NCBI RefSeq assembly: GCF_017834145.1
Contig: NZ_JAFIDA010000001.1
Coordinates: forward strand, 1,922,001 to 1,986,000
Length of the DNA stretch: 64,000 nucleotides
Direction of reading: 5' to 3'
DNA from: Leucobacter exalbidus
Lineage (GTDB): Bacteria; Actinomycetota; Actinomycetes; Actinomycetales; Microbacteriaceae
Shown here in pieces: positions 8,439 to 17,800 of this stretch. The first letter of the stretch is position 1, and each line of letters begins with the position of its first letter. The position numbers and the translations under genes are program-made. The notes under the pieces are model-generated. The model searched no databases, was not told where the DNA came from, and saw only the letters and a list, made by a program, of their open reading frames with translations.

Positions 8439-9638
8439 TTACCAGGTGATGGGAAGCTCGGTGATCCCGCGAAATACCCAACCGTCCCAGCTCGGCGAAC
8501 GATCCGGTGCCAGATCGATGCCGGGAATCCGTTCGTAGAGACGGGGCAGTGCGTGTTCAGCGATAGCGTCTTTCGCGGCCCAGCGCCCGGCACACATATG
8601 AACCCCGCTACCGAACGCGAGGTGTCCACGTGCGGTTCGGTGCACGTCGAATCGGTCTGCGTCGGAGAATATCGAGGTGTCACGATTGGCGCTCGCAAGC
8701 AGCAGTCCTACGTTCGTGCCGGCCGGGAGGAAGGTCCCTTGAATCTCGGTGTCGATCGCAACTTCCCGCGGCACCATGCCGATCGGTGACTGCCAACGTG
8801 CAGTTTCTTCGAACACATCACCCCAGTTGACCTCGCCAGCGAGCACCGTGGCACGCTGATCTGGGTGCATCGACAGGGCCCACACAAGGTTGGTGATCAT
8901 ATGCTGTGGCTCGTTCATGCCACCGGAGATAGTGAGCTGAACGTTGGCCCGCACTATTTCTTCCGAGAGGCCCACCTGTAACAAGTGAGACGTAATCGAC
9001 TCGTTGGGTTCGGTGCGAAGCCGAGGGAGGAGCTCGTCGAGAACTGCGTTGACCTCGGCTTGGCTTTGATCTGCACGACGCCAGATCTCGGGGTCATCGA
9101 GGAGATTTCCGATCCCCGCAATGTAAGAGGTCGACCACCGGCGCATATCCTCAACGGCGACGTCCGCGGGGAACCCCAGTAGATCAATCAGATTCTGACT
9201 GGCCAAGGGGGCCGCGAAGTCGCGGTTGAGATCGGCATCTGCAGGTCCAACCTCAAGCAGGTGCCCAATCCAACGTTCCACGTTCGCTTCAAAGCGCGGC
9301 GACCAAACCTGGGTTACGGCCCGGGGTCGCAGCGTCGGGTTAATTGCAGAGCGTTCGGCTGCGTGGCTTGGGTCATCTTTACGGAGCATCGGCCGCCCGC
9401 CGAGTGATCGAACCATGGTGAGATTGGTCTCGGAATACGAGCTAAAGATCTCAGGCCTGTGCTCAGCCTCGGCGACCGCAGCGTGCGTAGTCAAGAACAC
9501 TCGGTTCACAACGGGAGCGTTCACGACCGGACCGAGTGCCCGGAGGCGCTCAAACTGTGGATAAGGGTCCCTCATTGCAGATTGGGGATCAAACCACTCC
9601 GCAACGGGAACCTCGAGCGTGGTGGGCGTGTTCGTCAT
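8439..9638 (-). CDS. Cytochrome P450, bacterial class I, resembling the aromatic O-demethylase GcoA/AgcA group
   Basis: 399 residues. The heme-binding loop FGSGVHMCAG gives the thiolate ligand Cys349, and the K-helix ExxR is EETAR. The I helix reads GGMNEPQH instead of the usual acid-Thr pair, with Glu-Pro in its place. This, together with the tail WDGWVFRGITELPITW and ASANRDTSIF, recalls guaiacol/alkylguaiacol demethylases (CYP255), recalled from memory rather than aligned. Those use a fused reductase; here a separate ferredoxin and reductase lie 1.2 kb away. It probably hydroxylates or demethylates a small, perhaps aromatic, compound. The substrate is unknown. Confidence 0.9.
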   Translation of the reverse strand: MTNTPTTLEVPVAEWFDPQSAMRDPYPQFERLRALGPVVNAPVVNRVFLTTHAAVAEAEHRPEIFSSYSETNLTMVRSLGGRPMLRKDDPSHAAERSAINPTLRPRAVTQVWSPRFEANVERWIGHLLEVGPADADLNRDFAAPLASQNLIDLLGFPADVAVEDMRRWSTSYIAGIGNLLDDPEIWRRADQSQAEVNAVLDELLPRLRTEPNESITSHLLQVGLSEEIVRANVQLTISGGMNEPQHMITNLVWALSMHPDQRATVLAGEVNWGDVFEETARWQSPIGMVPREVAIDTEIQGTFLPAGTNVGLLLASANRDTSIFSDADRFDVHRTARGHLAFGSGVHMCAGRWAAKDAIAEHALPRLYERIPGIDLAPDRSPSWDGWVFRGITELPITW

Positions 9639-9727
9639 CGTGCGGCTCCTTTGCCATGTCGTCGACGGGAAGACCCGAGTTCATGACCATCATGGCCAGA
9701 AACCATCCACGGCTCAAACGGTCATTT

Positions 9728-9743
9728 CCGGGATCATTCCCGG
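9728..9743. promoter_or_regulatory. Palindrome CCGGGA-TCAT-TCCCGG upstream of the P450 gene
   Basis: A perfect 6-bp dyad with a 4-nt spacer lies about 90 bp upstream of the P450 start, in the 149-bp gap after lysR. A similar CCCG/CGGG dyad lies in the lysR-ferredoxin gap, so both may be sites for the LysR regulator. Inference from symmetry and placement. Confidence 0.4.
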
Positions 9744-9787
9744 AGCAAACCGGGGAACCCTTGCCGGTGCGCTGTCTTAGATAGGAG

Positions 9788-10750
9788 TCACCCGAAGGCG
9801 GCTTCAAACTCGGGGCGCAGCTGCTGGACGCATGCAAGCACCGCCGTAACGCGAGGCGGAATTGGATTGTGCGGCCACACCATAAGGATCTGTGTGGCGC
9901 GGGGCGGCGGATCGATATTCAAGTAGGCGAGCCGGCTGCCATCCCAGGCCTCAGTCGTCAGGTCGCGGCGCATCAGCAGCGTGTAGCCAAGGCCGCGTCC
10001 GACGAGTGCCCGGCAGAGCTCATAGTCAGTCGTGCGGTGTTGAATTCGGGGTGTGATGCCCTGCGTGGACATCAGCTCAAGTGTGTGCGTGCGACTCGCC
10101 ACGATGTCGAGCAACACCATAGGTTCATGAGCAACCTCGGCGAGAGAGACGGTTCCACGGGTAGCCAACGGATGCCCTGCAGCGACCACAAGCATGGCCT
10201 GAGTGGTCGTGATCGGGATCCGGGGGTATTCTGGCGGCACTCCGATATCAAACGTCACGACGAGGTCGAGTTCGCCGCTGTTTGTAGCCGTCAGCAAGCT
10301 CTCGAGGTCACCCGTTCGGTACTCAATGTGGATCCCTGGATAGGTGCGTTGCGTGGCGACAATGAGGCGAGGCAGGATCACGCTAGCAAGCGTTCCGATC
10401 ACGCCGATCCGCACGGGCCCCACGACCGCGCTCAGCTCGTGCCCTACAGACGCACTGAGCTCGGCACCCTCGGTGAGTATCCGGCGCGCGATCGGAACGA
10501 TCGTGATCCCGTCAGATGTGAGAGTGGCCCCACGGGAACGCTTCCGTCGGAATAGCTCCGCATCCAGCGCCCGTTCGAGCGCGGTAATGGAATCGGACAC
10601 AGCGGAGTCTGAGGCATTGAGCGCAACTGCGGCGCGCGCAATTGATCCGGATGCAGCTACAGCGAGGAAGCATTCGAGCTGCCGCAGTGTGTATGGCAGG
10701 GGTGGGGTTTTCGCGGCAGAACTCAGTGGAGTGGCATCGATGTCGCTCAT
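9788..10750 (-). CDS. LysR-family transcriptional regulator
   Basis: 320 residues. The N-terminal helix-turn-helix is clear (TLRQLECFLAVAASGSIARA, then ASDSAVSDSITALER), followed by a periplasmic-binding-type co-inducer domain (PVRIGVIGTLASVILPRLI onward). ATG 10750 (MSDIDATPL) is chosen because the longer frame to 10888 would run into the divergent ferredoxin gene; its ribosome site is weak. It is divergent from ferredoxin/reductase and upstream of P450 and transporter on its own strand, so it likely controls the whole module in response to the substrate. The effector is unknown. Confidence 0.9.
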   Translation of the reverse strand: MSDIDATPLSSAAKTPPLPYTLRQLECFLAVAASGSIARAAVALNASDSAVSDSITALERALDAELFRRKRSRGATLTSDGITIVPIARRILTEGAELSASVGHELSAVVGPVRIGVIGTLASVILPRLIVATQRTYPGIHIEYRTGDLESLLTATNSGELDLVVTFDIGVPPEYPRIPITTTQAMLVVAAGHPLATRGTVSLAEVAHEPMVLLDIVASRTHTLELMSTQGITPRIQHRTTDYELCRALVGRGLGYTLLMRRDLTTEAWDGSRLAYLNIDPPPRATQILMVWPHNPIPPRVTAVLACVQQLRPEFEAAFG

Positions 10751-10761
10751 ATGAATCAGTA

Positions 10762-10799
10762 TCCCGGATTCTTCGGGAAAGTACAGCGGGTATTCCCGC
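10762..10799. promoter_or_regulatory. Two dyads in the lysR-ferredoxin divergent promoter
   Basis: TCCCG-N7-CGGGA at 10762-10778 and GCGGG-TATT-CCCGC at 10786-10799 lie side by side in the 131-bp gap between divergent genes, where a LysR regulator would be expected to bind. The first resembles the palindrome before the P450 gene. Candidate operators, not demonstrated. Confidence 0.4.
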
Positions 10800-10881
10800 T
10801 TCCATAGAGGTAGGCAAGTGCATGAGGATAGGAGCAGCGCGGAGAACTCACCGCAGCACAGAGCAGTGCAAGGAGCCAACG

Positions 10882-11220
10882 ATGCCAAAAATTACCTATG
10901 TGGCAAAGGACGGGACCCCCGTCGAGATCACCGCCGAACCCGGGCAGAGCGTGATGCGCACGGCGATCCTCAACGGCGTTGACGGGATTGTAGGCGAATG
11001 TGGTGGCCAGGCAATGTGCGCCACCTGTCACGTTTTCGTCGAGCAGGTTAATGGAGGCGCTCCCGACCCCGGGGTCCTACCCGAGATCAGCGACGATGAG
11101 GACGAGATGCTTGACTGCACAGCCGATCCGCGTCAGCCCATCAGCCGATTAGGGTGTCAGCTCAAGGCTGGTACCGATTTCAACGACATCATTGTGCGAC
11201 TCCCCGAAACGCAGGTGTGA
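10882..11220 (+). CDS. [2Fe-2S] ferredoxin, adrenodoxin/putidaredoxin type
   Basis: 112 residues. The cluster ligands are Cys40, Cys46, Cys49 (C-x5-C-x2-C in ECGGQAMCATC) and Cys92 (RLGCQL), the pattern of vertebrate-type ferredoxins that pass electrons to P450s. ATG 10882 has AAGGAG 6 bp upstream, and the longer frame is rejected because it would overlap the lysR coding start. The reductase gene begins one base after its stop, so the two are cotranscribed. It should be the electron donor to the divergently arranged P450. Confidence 0.95.
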   Translation: MPKITYVAKDGTPVEITAEPGQSVMRTAILNGVDGIVGECGGQAMCATCHVFVEQVNGGAPDPGVLPEISDDEDEMLDCTADPRQPISRLGCQLKAGTDFNDIIVRLPETQV

Positions 11221-11221
11221 C

Positions 11222-12418
11222 ATGCGCGGCAACGTAGTTGTGATCGGTGCGGGCCAAGCAGGACTGACCGCGGCTGTAACGCTGCGAGAGCGTGGCTGGT
11301 CTGGCGAGATTCATCTCATCGGGGAAGAGGCAGAAGATCCGTACCAGCGGCCTCCGCTTTCGAAGGGCTATCTGCATGGGAGTGAGAGCCGTAGCGACCT
11401 CCTCCTGCGCTCCCCTGACGCGCTCGCCCGAGACGGGATTCTGTTCCATCGCGGGAGCCAGGCAATCAGCATTGATCGTAAAGCCTGTGTCGTGACTCTT
11501 GATTCCGGTGTAGCGCTGAAGTACGAGGCATTGATCCTTGCAACGGGGTCTCAGCCCAGGCAGCTCACCCTGCCAGGAAGCGAGCTGGCTGGAATCCACT
11601 CAGTGCGCACGATTGCCGACTGCGATGAGCTCCGCGCTGATCTCGCCAACGGCGGCGACACGGTGTTTATCGGCGGTGGTTTCCTCAACCTCGAGGTTGC
11701 CATAGAAGCCAAACGGTACGGGGCCGTCACTGTTCTCGAGATGGCCCCCCAGATCCTTGGTCGGGTGTTGAGTCGAGAAGCGGCAAATGTTCTCGCCGAA
11801 TACCACGAAGGGCTCGGGATTCGGATTAGCTGTGGCGCTGAGATCGTCGGCCTCACGGACTCACACGAGGGAGCAGATTCAGCGCCCCGCAGAGTCACCG
11901 GGGTGCAGCTGTCAGACGGCAGCGTAATCCAGGCTGAACGCGTAGTTGTGGCTATCGGTGCCGAACCACGTGATGAGCTTGCCCAGTCAACGGGCATCGA
12001 AGTCTCTGGCGGGATCGTAGTTAATTCGTCTCTGCGTACGAGCGATGAACGGATCTTCGCAATTGGGGACTGCGCCCGTTTCCCTAGTGTGCATGCCGGG
12101 GCGAAGATGCGTGTCGAATCGGTACAGAATGCGACGGATCAAGCTCGCTTCGTCGCCGCGCAACTCACCGGCACCGCATCAGACCGTTACGATGACGTGC
12201 CGTGGTTCTGGAGCACCCAGGGGGAACGACGGCTGCAGATCGCGGGCATCGCCCACCCCAGCGATGAGGCCAGGGTTACACTCGCCGAGGAGGGCGGCAA
12301 ACTAGTGGTCGAGCGCATCCGAGACGGAGAAGTGGTCGCAGTCGAAACGATCAATGCGCCCGGCCCGCACATGCGCGCGCGGCGAGCACTCGCCATATCG
12401 GAGGCGACAGTCGCATAA
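11222..12418 (+). CDS. NAD(P)H-dependent ferredoxin reductase (putidaredoxin-reductase-like flavoprotein)
   Basis: 398 residues with two Rossmann folds. The FAD site is VVIGAGQAGL near residue 5, the NAD site is FIGGGFLNLEVA near residue 150, and the second FAD motif is IFAIGDCARFP near residue 280. The PYQRPPLSKGYL segment is characteristic of ferredoxin/rubredoxin reductases acting with oxygenases. ATG 11222 lies one base after the ferredoxin stop; the earlier in-frame ATG at 11192 overlaps the ferredoxin and is less likely. It completes a class I P450 chain: NAD(P)H, reductase, ferredoxin, P450. Confidence 0.93.
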   Translation: MRGNVVVIGAGQAGLTAAVTLRERGWSGEIHLIGEEAEDPYQRPPLSKGYLHGSESRSDLLLRSPDALARDGILFHRGSQAISIDRKACVVTLDSGVALKYEALILATGSQPRQLTLPGSELAGIHSVRTIADCDELRADLANGGDTVFIGGGFLNLEVAIEAKRYGAVTVLEMAPQILGRVLSREAANVLAEYHEGLGIRISCGAEIVGLTDSHEGADSAPRRVTGVQLSDGSVIQAERVVVAIGAEPRDELAQSTGIEVSGGIVVNSSLRTSDERIFAIGDCARFPSVHAGAKMRVESVQNATDQARFVAAQLTGTASDRYDDVPWFWSTQGERRLQIAGIAHPSDEARVTLAEEGGKLVVERIRDGEVVAVETINAPGPHMRARRALAISEATVA

Positions 12419-12436
12419 CCGATGTAACAGGTCGAC

Positions 12437-12475
12437 CCCGAGCCGCAGCCTATCCATAGATAAGGTCGGCTCGGG
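12437..12475. terminator. Bidirectional hairpin between the reductase and HNH genes
   Basis: Arms CCCGAGCCG (12437-12445) and CGGCTCGGG (12467-12475) pair perfectly, with further partial pairing in the loop. It lies 18 bp after the reductase stop, between convergent genes. No clear T run, so termination strength is uncertain. Confidence 0.55.
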
Positions 12476-12593
12476 TACGCCAATGTTGATCCAACGTTGT
12501 CTCGCAAGCTTCACCGAATGAGCTTGTACTGCTCCGAAACAGCAAAGCTCCCTGTGCTTGGCACCTGGCATCCGGAACCCTACGCCCTGCACC

Positions 12594-14390
12594 CTAGAAG
12601 GGTTCGTCGTCGCACCAATCTGGTGGGGAATCGGCGGGGTCGTTCTCACTGGGATGACTCTTGATGGAGTCGCTCTGGGTGGAGTAATTCTCGGTGGAGT
12701 CACGCTCGGTGGAGTCATTCGCCATGCACTTTGCCCCGATACGCGGCACGAAAGGCTTGTCCCAGCCGGGCCCCCACACTGATTCCGCCGAGACCCGCTC
12801 CACCGGAGGCCGTTCCGCCACTTCAGTTATTTCAGTTGCTTCAGTTGCTTCAGTTGCTTCAGTCGAGGGTGATTGCCCTGCCCCAGGTGGTCGATCAGGG
12901 GATGGCCCATCGGGGGTTTCAGGCCCACCTGTCCCCTCACCCGGGGGATCTGGCCTGAATCTCACCGCACTCTCGGGTATATCCTCATATTTCCGTCCCG
13001 TAGGACTCGTCCACGTATACACGCCATTCTGGTCTTGGATCACTTCCCAGGGAGTGGCGTGTTTAAGGGTATGGTGTCGGCGACAGATGTGGCCCAAATT
13101 GTCACTGCTCGTCGCCCCACCCAGAGCCGCATCAATGGTGTGATCAATGTCGCATTTTCGTAACGGCATGCGACACCCAAAGAACCGGCAATGCTGATCC
13201 CTCGCCCCCAAGAACCTTCGCAACTCTGCCGAGGGCCGATACGTGTCCACGGTGATGATGGTGCCCGTCTCCGCATCCACCTTCACCTGTTCCCAGCTAC
13301 TGGTCGCGCAAGCCAGGTCTTTCGCGGTATCAGTATCGATGGGACCGTACCCCGCAAGCGAAGCCGGGTGACCCCTGTCACTTCCCGCCGTGTCTTCGGT
13401 CGCAGTTCCCGTGGTGGCCCCGGTCGCCTCTTCGGTCGCCGTCCCAGTGGCGGTTCCCGTGAGCCGGGTGATCGGCACGATCACCTGCACCCGCGCCGTG
13501 ATACCACCCATCGGGGTGCCCGTCGTCATCGTCTTCAAGGGATCACTCACCAACAACATGTCACACAACAGATCGGCACGCACCTGATCCGTGGTGCGGG
13601 TATCCACAATCTCGGGAGATCTTGTCTCCCCGGATTCGCTCACACCGTCCTCGGGTGCCGCGGCTTCTCCCCCAGCACCGCCCTTACCGGCGGTGTCGCC
13701 GAAGGTTTCGGTATTACGGTTCGCGATGATGTGGTGGGAAAGCTGATCAACCTTGTCCTTGATGCCATGCGCGAGGGCTGCGGGGAGATGGGCGATCAGA
13801 TCAGCCATCCCGTCTTCCCGGTCAATCACCATCACGTTGCGGCCCGCACACGCCCGCTCGTGACGTTCATCGATGGTCACTTCGGCACATCGCTCGGCCA
13901 GTTCCTTCACGATCGGGCGCACCCGCCCCACCGTTTCCGCCTCCGCCAACTGCAATGCTTCCCGCTCATACTTCTCGCGCCGCTTCGCGTCGGTAATAAT
14001 GACGCCCGCATCCACGATCGCGCGCACGTGCCCTTCAGATACCCGGCCCGCGGCCAATGCCCGGTATGTGCCGGGGTAGTCGGTGATGAGGTCGGTCGCG
14101 CGCTCCATTTTCGCGGCCACTGTGCGATCTGATTCATGTACCGCGGCCCCGATATCTGTGTGGACCATGCGGTAAGCCATCGCTTGGCTCTTCGCGAGCG
14201 AACGACCCGACTGCACCCCGTGGGGAATGCACTGCGCGATCCCCTCAGCAATCGTCGACCCTGCCTGAAGGAGAAGTGCTTCGGCTGCTTGCAGGGAACT
14301 GATTTGCGCACGCACTGCCTGGATTCCTGACACGACGTTATCGAGTGCAGCGAGCAACTCCGTCGGTGGTTCCAGCAGTGAGAACTTCAT
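12594..14390 (-). CDS. DUF222 / 13E12-repeat family protein with HNH nuclease domain
   Basis: 598 residues. An N-terminal DUF222 domain (about residues 5-320) is followed by an HNH module near residues 410-460, with zinc-type cysteines (CRFFGC), DIDHT and DNLGHICRRHH. Proteins of this type are multicopy in actinobacteria and their function is not settled; mobile-element or DNA-processing roles are suggested. Low-complexity stretches are striking: a Thr-Gly-Ala run near residue 320, a TEATEATEATE run near 535, and a degenerate Ser-Thr-Glu repeat (STERDSTENYSTQSDS) near the C-terminus. It is convergent with the reductase gene. Confidence 0.88.
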   Translation of the reverse strand: MKFSLLEPPTELLAALDNVVSGIQAVRAQISSLQAAEALLLQAGSTIAEGIAQCIPHGVQSGRSLAKSQAMAYRMVHTDIGAAVHESDRTVAAKMERATDLITDYPGTYRALAAGRVSEGHVRAIVDAGVIITDAKRREKYEREALQLAEAETVGRVRPIVKELAERCAEVTIDERHERACAGRNVMVIDREDGMADLIAHLPAALAHGIKDKVDQLSHHIIANRNTETFGDTAGKGGAGGEAAAPEDGVSESGETRSPEIVDTRTTDQVRADLLCDMLLVSDPLKTMTTGTPMGGITARVQVIVPITRLTGTATGTATEEATGATTGTATEDTAGSDRGHPASLAGYGPIDTDTAKDLACATSSWEQVKVDAETGTIITVDTYRPSAELRRFLGARDQHCRFFGCRMPLRKCDIDHTIDAALGGATSSDNLGHICRRHHTLKHATPWEVIQDQNGVYTWTSPTGRKYEDIPESAVRFRPDPPGEGTGGPETPDGPSPDRPPGAGQSPSTEATEATEATEITEVAERPPVERVSAESVWGPGWDKPFVPRIGAKCMANDSTERDSTENYSTQSDSIKSHPSENDPADSPPDWCDDEPF

Positions 14391-14509
14391 GTAAACATTG
14401 TCTCAGGGACCCCCGACATTCAACTTCGATGGGGCGTTCTGCCGCGAGAATCCGCGGAATACGGGCGGTCAAGGACCTCAGTAACCAACGCCCGGCACCA
14501 ACAACTGAC

Positions 14510-14836
14510 AAACTGAAATTCAAACTTCAAATCTCAGTTTGAAACTTTAAATTACAGTTTCGAAGTTCAAATTACAGTTTTCTGTTTCGGTCGGGTCAAC
14601 CACCCGGCATACGGTATTTCAGCGCCCCTGACCACTGGTCATTTCCACTTCGCCACCTGAAAGCGCTCGCTTTAACGCACAATCGGAGCTGTCCCGGCGA
14701 GAATCTCAACTCTTCGTGCAGTTCTCGCAAGCTTGCTTCCCCGCGCTGGCGAATTATCCCGAGAACTAGAGCCTCGTTTTAAAGTTCAAATTCAAACTTT
14801 AAATTGCGGTTTCACAGTTTCAATTGCAGTTTCACA
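14510..14836. repeat. AT-rich intergenic region with short degenerate TTCAAA/AAACTTT/CAGTTTC repeats
   Basis: The 487-bp gap between the divergent HNH and SNF2 genes holds no gene but has two AT-rich blocks, 14510-14590 and 14776-14836, in otherwise GC-rich DNA. A 20-base unit recurs: GAAACTTTAAATTACAGTTT at 14541 and CAAACTTTAAATTGCGGTTT at 14793. CAGTTT or its relatives appear about eight times. TTTAAAGTT (14778-14786) and AACTTTAAA (14795-14803) form a perfect dyad. The blocks may serve as divergent promoters, a nucleoid-protein target or a remnant of a mobile element. Confidence 0.6.
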
Positions 14837-14877
14837 TTTGAGCGATTTTACGTCTCATCGCAGCGAATGTCTGTGGC

Positions 14878-17800
14878 ATGCGCCAGACTGAAACCGTGAA
14901 CATCTCGTCGTATGCGCTTGAGATCGTCAAGCAGGTCACTCCCCGCCTCGCGGTCGAGGAGGCGATGAGGTATGTGGCTCGGCAGCAGGTCGAGCTCACC
15001 CGCGTGGTTCGGTCGGGCAAACAGCTCTCCGCGCACGTACTTATCTCGGCGCTCAGCGGCGAGGAATCCGTCGAGATCAGCATCTTCGCCGATAACAGCA
15101 TCGATTACACCTGCTCCTGCCAGGTTCAGCACCTCTGCGCGCACACCGCAGCCGGCCTACTGGTGCTCATTGCCGAGCACGGCACCGCGAGCTCACCTCG
15201 CACCCCGGCATCGACCGCCGAGGCAGTACCCAGCATGCCAGACGTAGACCGCTCACGATCACGGTCACTTGCAGGGCCAGGCTCCGGGCTATCGCGCCTC
15301 CAGCGCACCCAGCCACACCTGCCACCCCCGCCCCCACCACTGCCCGCTTGGCAGCGCGAGCTCGATCGCATTCTGCCGGGGGCACAGCGCGCCGCGCAGA
15401 CCGAACTCTGCCTGTTCCTCACCGTTTTGCCCGCCGACCGGTCAGAGCATCGCCGCTTCGCTGCCCCCGGCCTTTCTCTGCGCCCCGGAGTGCGTGGCAG
15501 CCGCAACAAATGGATTCGAGGGAATGCCCGCTGGAGCAGCCTCGAGCACTTGGGTGCTTCACGTGAAACAACCCGAGCGTTCTTGCGGTTGCGGCGAGCG
15601 CTTGAGCTATCTGGCCTCTATTACTGGAGTGAGCACGACTGGATTGATGTGCTCGAGGTTGCTGGCGCCGATCTGTGGCCCGCGCTGCAAGATCTTCATG
15701 CCGCGGGAATCCCCATCGTCTCGGCGGGGAAGGCGCAGCATCAGGTCGAGTTTGTCCCCGAGATGGCCCAGATTTCGGGGTCCATCGTGCGCAGGGAGCA
15801 CGGTCTCGAGATCACGGCGACGCTGCAGCTTGGTGATGATCAGATCGACGAGCGCACCGATGACACCTTTTGGTGGGTGGGTGCGCCCAGCACCGCGTTT
15901 GCCCTCGTTGCCGACGCTGCGGGGCCCACCGAGCACATCACGCTGGTCGGTCTCGATCGACCTGTCTCTGGGATCGCCGCGAAGCTGCTCGATTCGGCCG
16001 CCCCGCTCATCATTCCCGATGCTGACCTTGAGGCGTTCGAGGACCAGTATCTTCCCCGGTTCTTGGTGGCGCTGCCTTCGATCTCCCCCGACGGCAGTTT
16101 CGAGATGCCTGAGGCACCCCGGTCGCGGCTGCGCCTCACTGCCCGCTATGACGAGTGGCATACGCATCTTTCGTGGGCGTGGCATCACCCCGCGGGCCTC
16201 GCCCGCAATGCTGCCGCGGAGCGCGAGGTGCTGCAGGCCGTCGTGACCGCTGCGGGTGATCTGCTGCCCGAAATTTGGCCCGGGCAGGATCTGAGCGGGC
16301 CACCGCCGGCCTGCAAGTTGGGGCGGGCGCACAGTGTCCACTTCGTCACCGATCTGCTGCCTCAGCTGCGCGATCTTGACGGCGTCGAGATCCTCGAAGA
16401 GGCGGCTCCGCCCGAGTATCGCGCCGCCGAAATCGCACCGTTTGTCACCATTCGTCCCGAGGCCACCGGCGATTGGTTCGATCTGCACGTGACGATCGAT
16501 ATTGCGGGCGAAACGGTCGAGTTTGCTGAGCTCTTCACGGCCCTCGCGCTCAACGAGCCACTGTTTGTGTTGCCCAGCGGCACTTATTTCTCCCTGATGG
16601 CACCCGAGTTCGACAAGTTGCGAGAGATCCTCGACGAGGCCCGCGCGCTCACCGATGGCAGCACCGCGGCCTTCGCCCATGGGGTGCGCGTCAACCGCCA
16701 CAATGTCGATCTGTGGGCCGAGCTGAGCGAACTCGGCATTGTGGCCGCGCAAGAGGCCGACTGGTGGCGGGCAATGAAGTCGCTCGCGCCCGGCACCGCG
16801 ATCGCCCCCGTCGCCACTCCCCACGGAATCCACGCGACCCTGCGCGACTACCAAGAGCAGGGCCTCGCCTGGCTCCATTTTCTGCGCACCCACGGCCTCG
16901 GCGGCATCCTCGCCGACGATATGGGGCTGGGCAAGACGCTGCAGACCATTGCGATGATGGAAATTGCGCGCGAAGAGGATCCGGATCGCGCCCCGTTTCT
17001 CGTCGTTGCCCCCACGAGCGTCGTCAGTAATTGGGCGAGCGAGTGCGAGAAATTTGCGCCCGAGCTGCGCGTGGCCGTGATTGCGGGGATGGAAAGCAAG
17101 CGCGGGAAGCCGCTAGCCGAGGCCGTGGGTGACGCCCACGTCGTGCTCACGAGCTATGCCCTGTTTCGCGGTGAGGCTGAGGCTTATCGCGAGCTCGAAT
17201 GGTCGGGGCTCATCCTTGATGAGGCCCAGCAGATTAAGAACCATGCCTCACATGGGCACCGCGCAGCCCGCACTCTGGGCGCTCCGTTCACGCTCGTGGT
17301 GACTGGAACTCCGCTCGAGAATAACCTGCTTGAACTGTGGTCGCTGGCGTCACTCGCGGCGCCTGGGCTGCTCGGTAATCGCACGAAGTTCACCGAGTTT
17401 TATCGCAACCCCATTGAGAAAGACCGCGATGCGGGCCGGCTTGCGCTGCTGCAGCGTCGCCTCGCCCCGTTCCTGCTGCGCAGAACTAAAGATCTGGTCG
17501 CCGCTGATCTACCGCCCAAGCAGGAGCAGGTGCTTGAGATCGAGCTGCACCCCAAGCATCGCAAGCAGTATGACCTGCGGTTTCAGCGCGAGCGGCAGAA
17601 AATTTTGGGGCTCGTGGGCGATATGGAGTCGAATCGGTTTCAGATCTTCTCGGCGCTCACCACGCTGCGGCAGCTCGCTCTCGACCCCGAGCTCGTCGGT
17701 GCGGGCAGTGCCCCGTCGGCGAAGCTTGATGCCCTCGTTGATCTGCTCACCGAGGCCGCCGACGAGGGGCACCGTGTGCTCGTGCTGAGCCAGTTCACGC

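Noticed and set aside
15607-16893. 428-residue minus-strand frame in the SNF2 gene
   Set aside because: No motif; the plus strand holds continuous SNF2-associated sequence.
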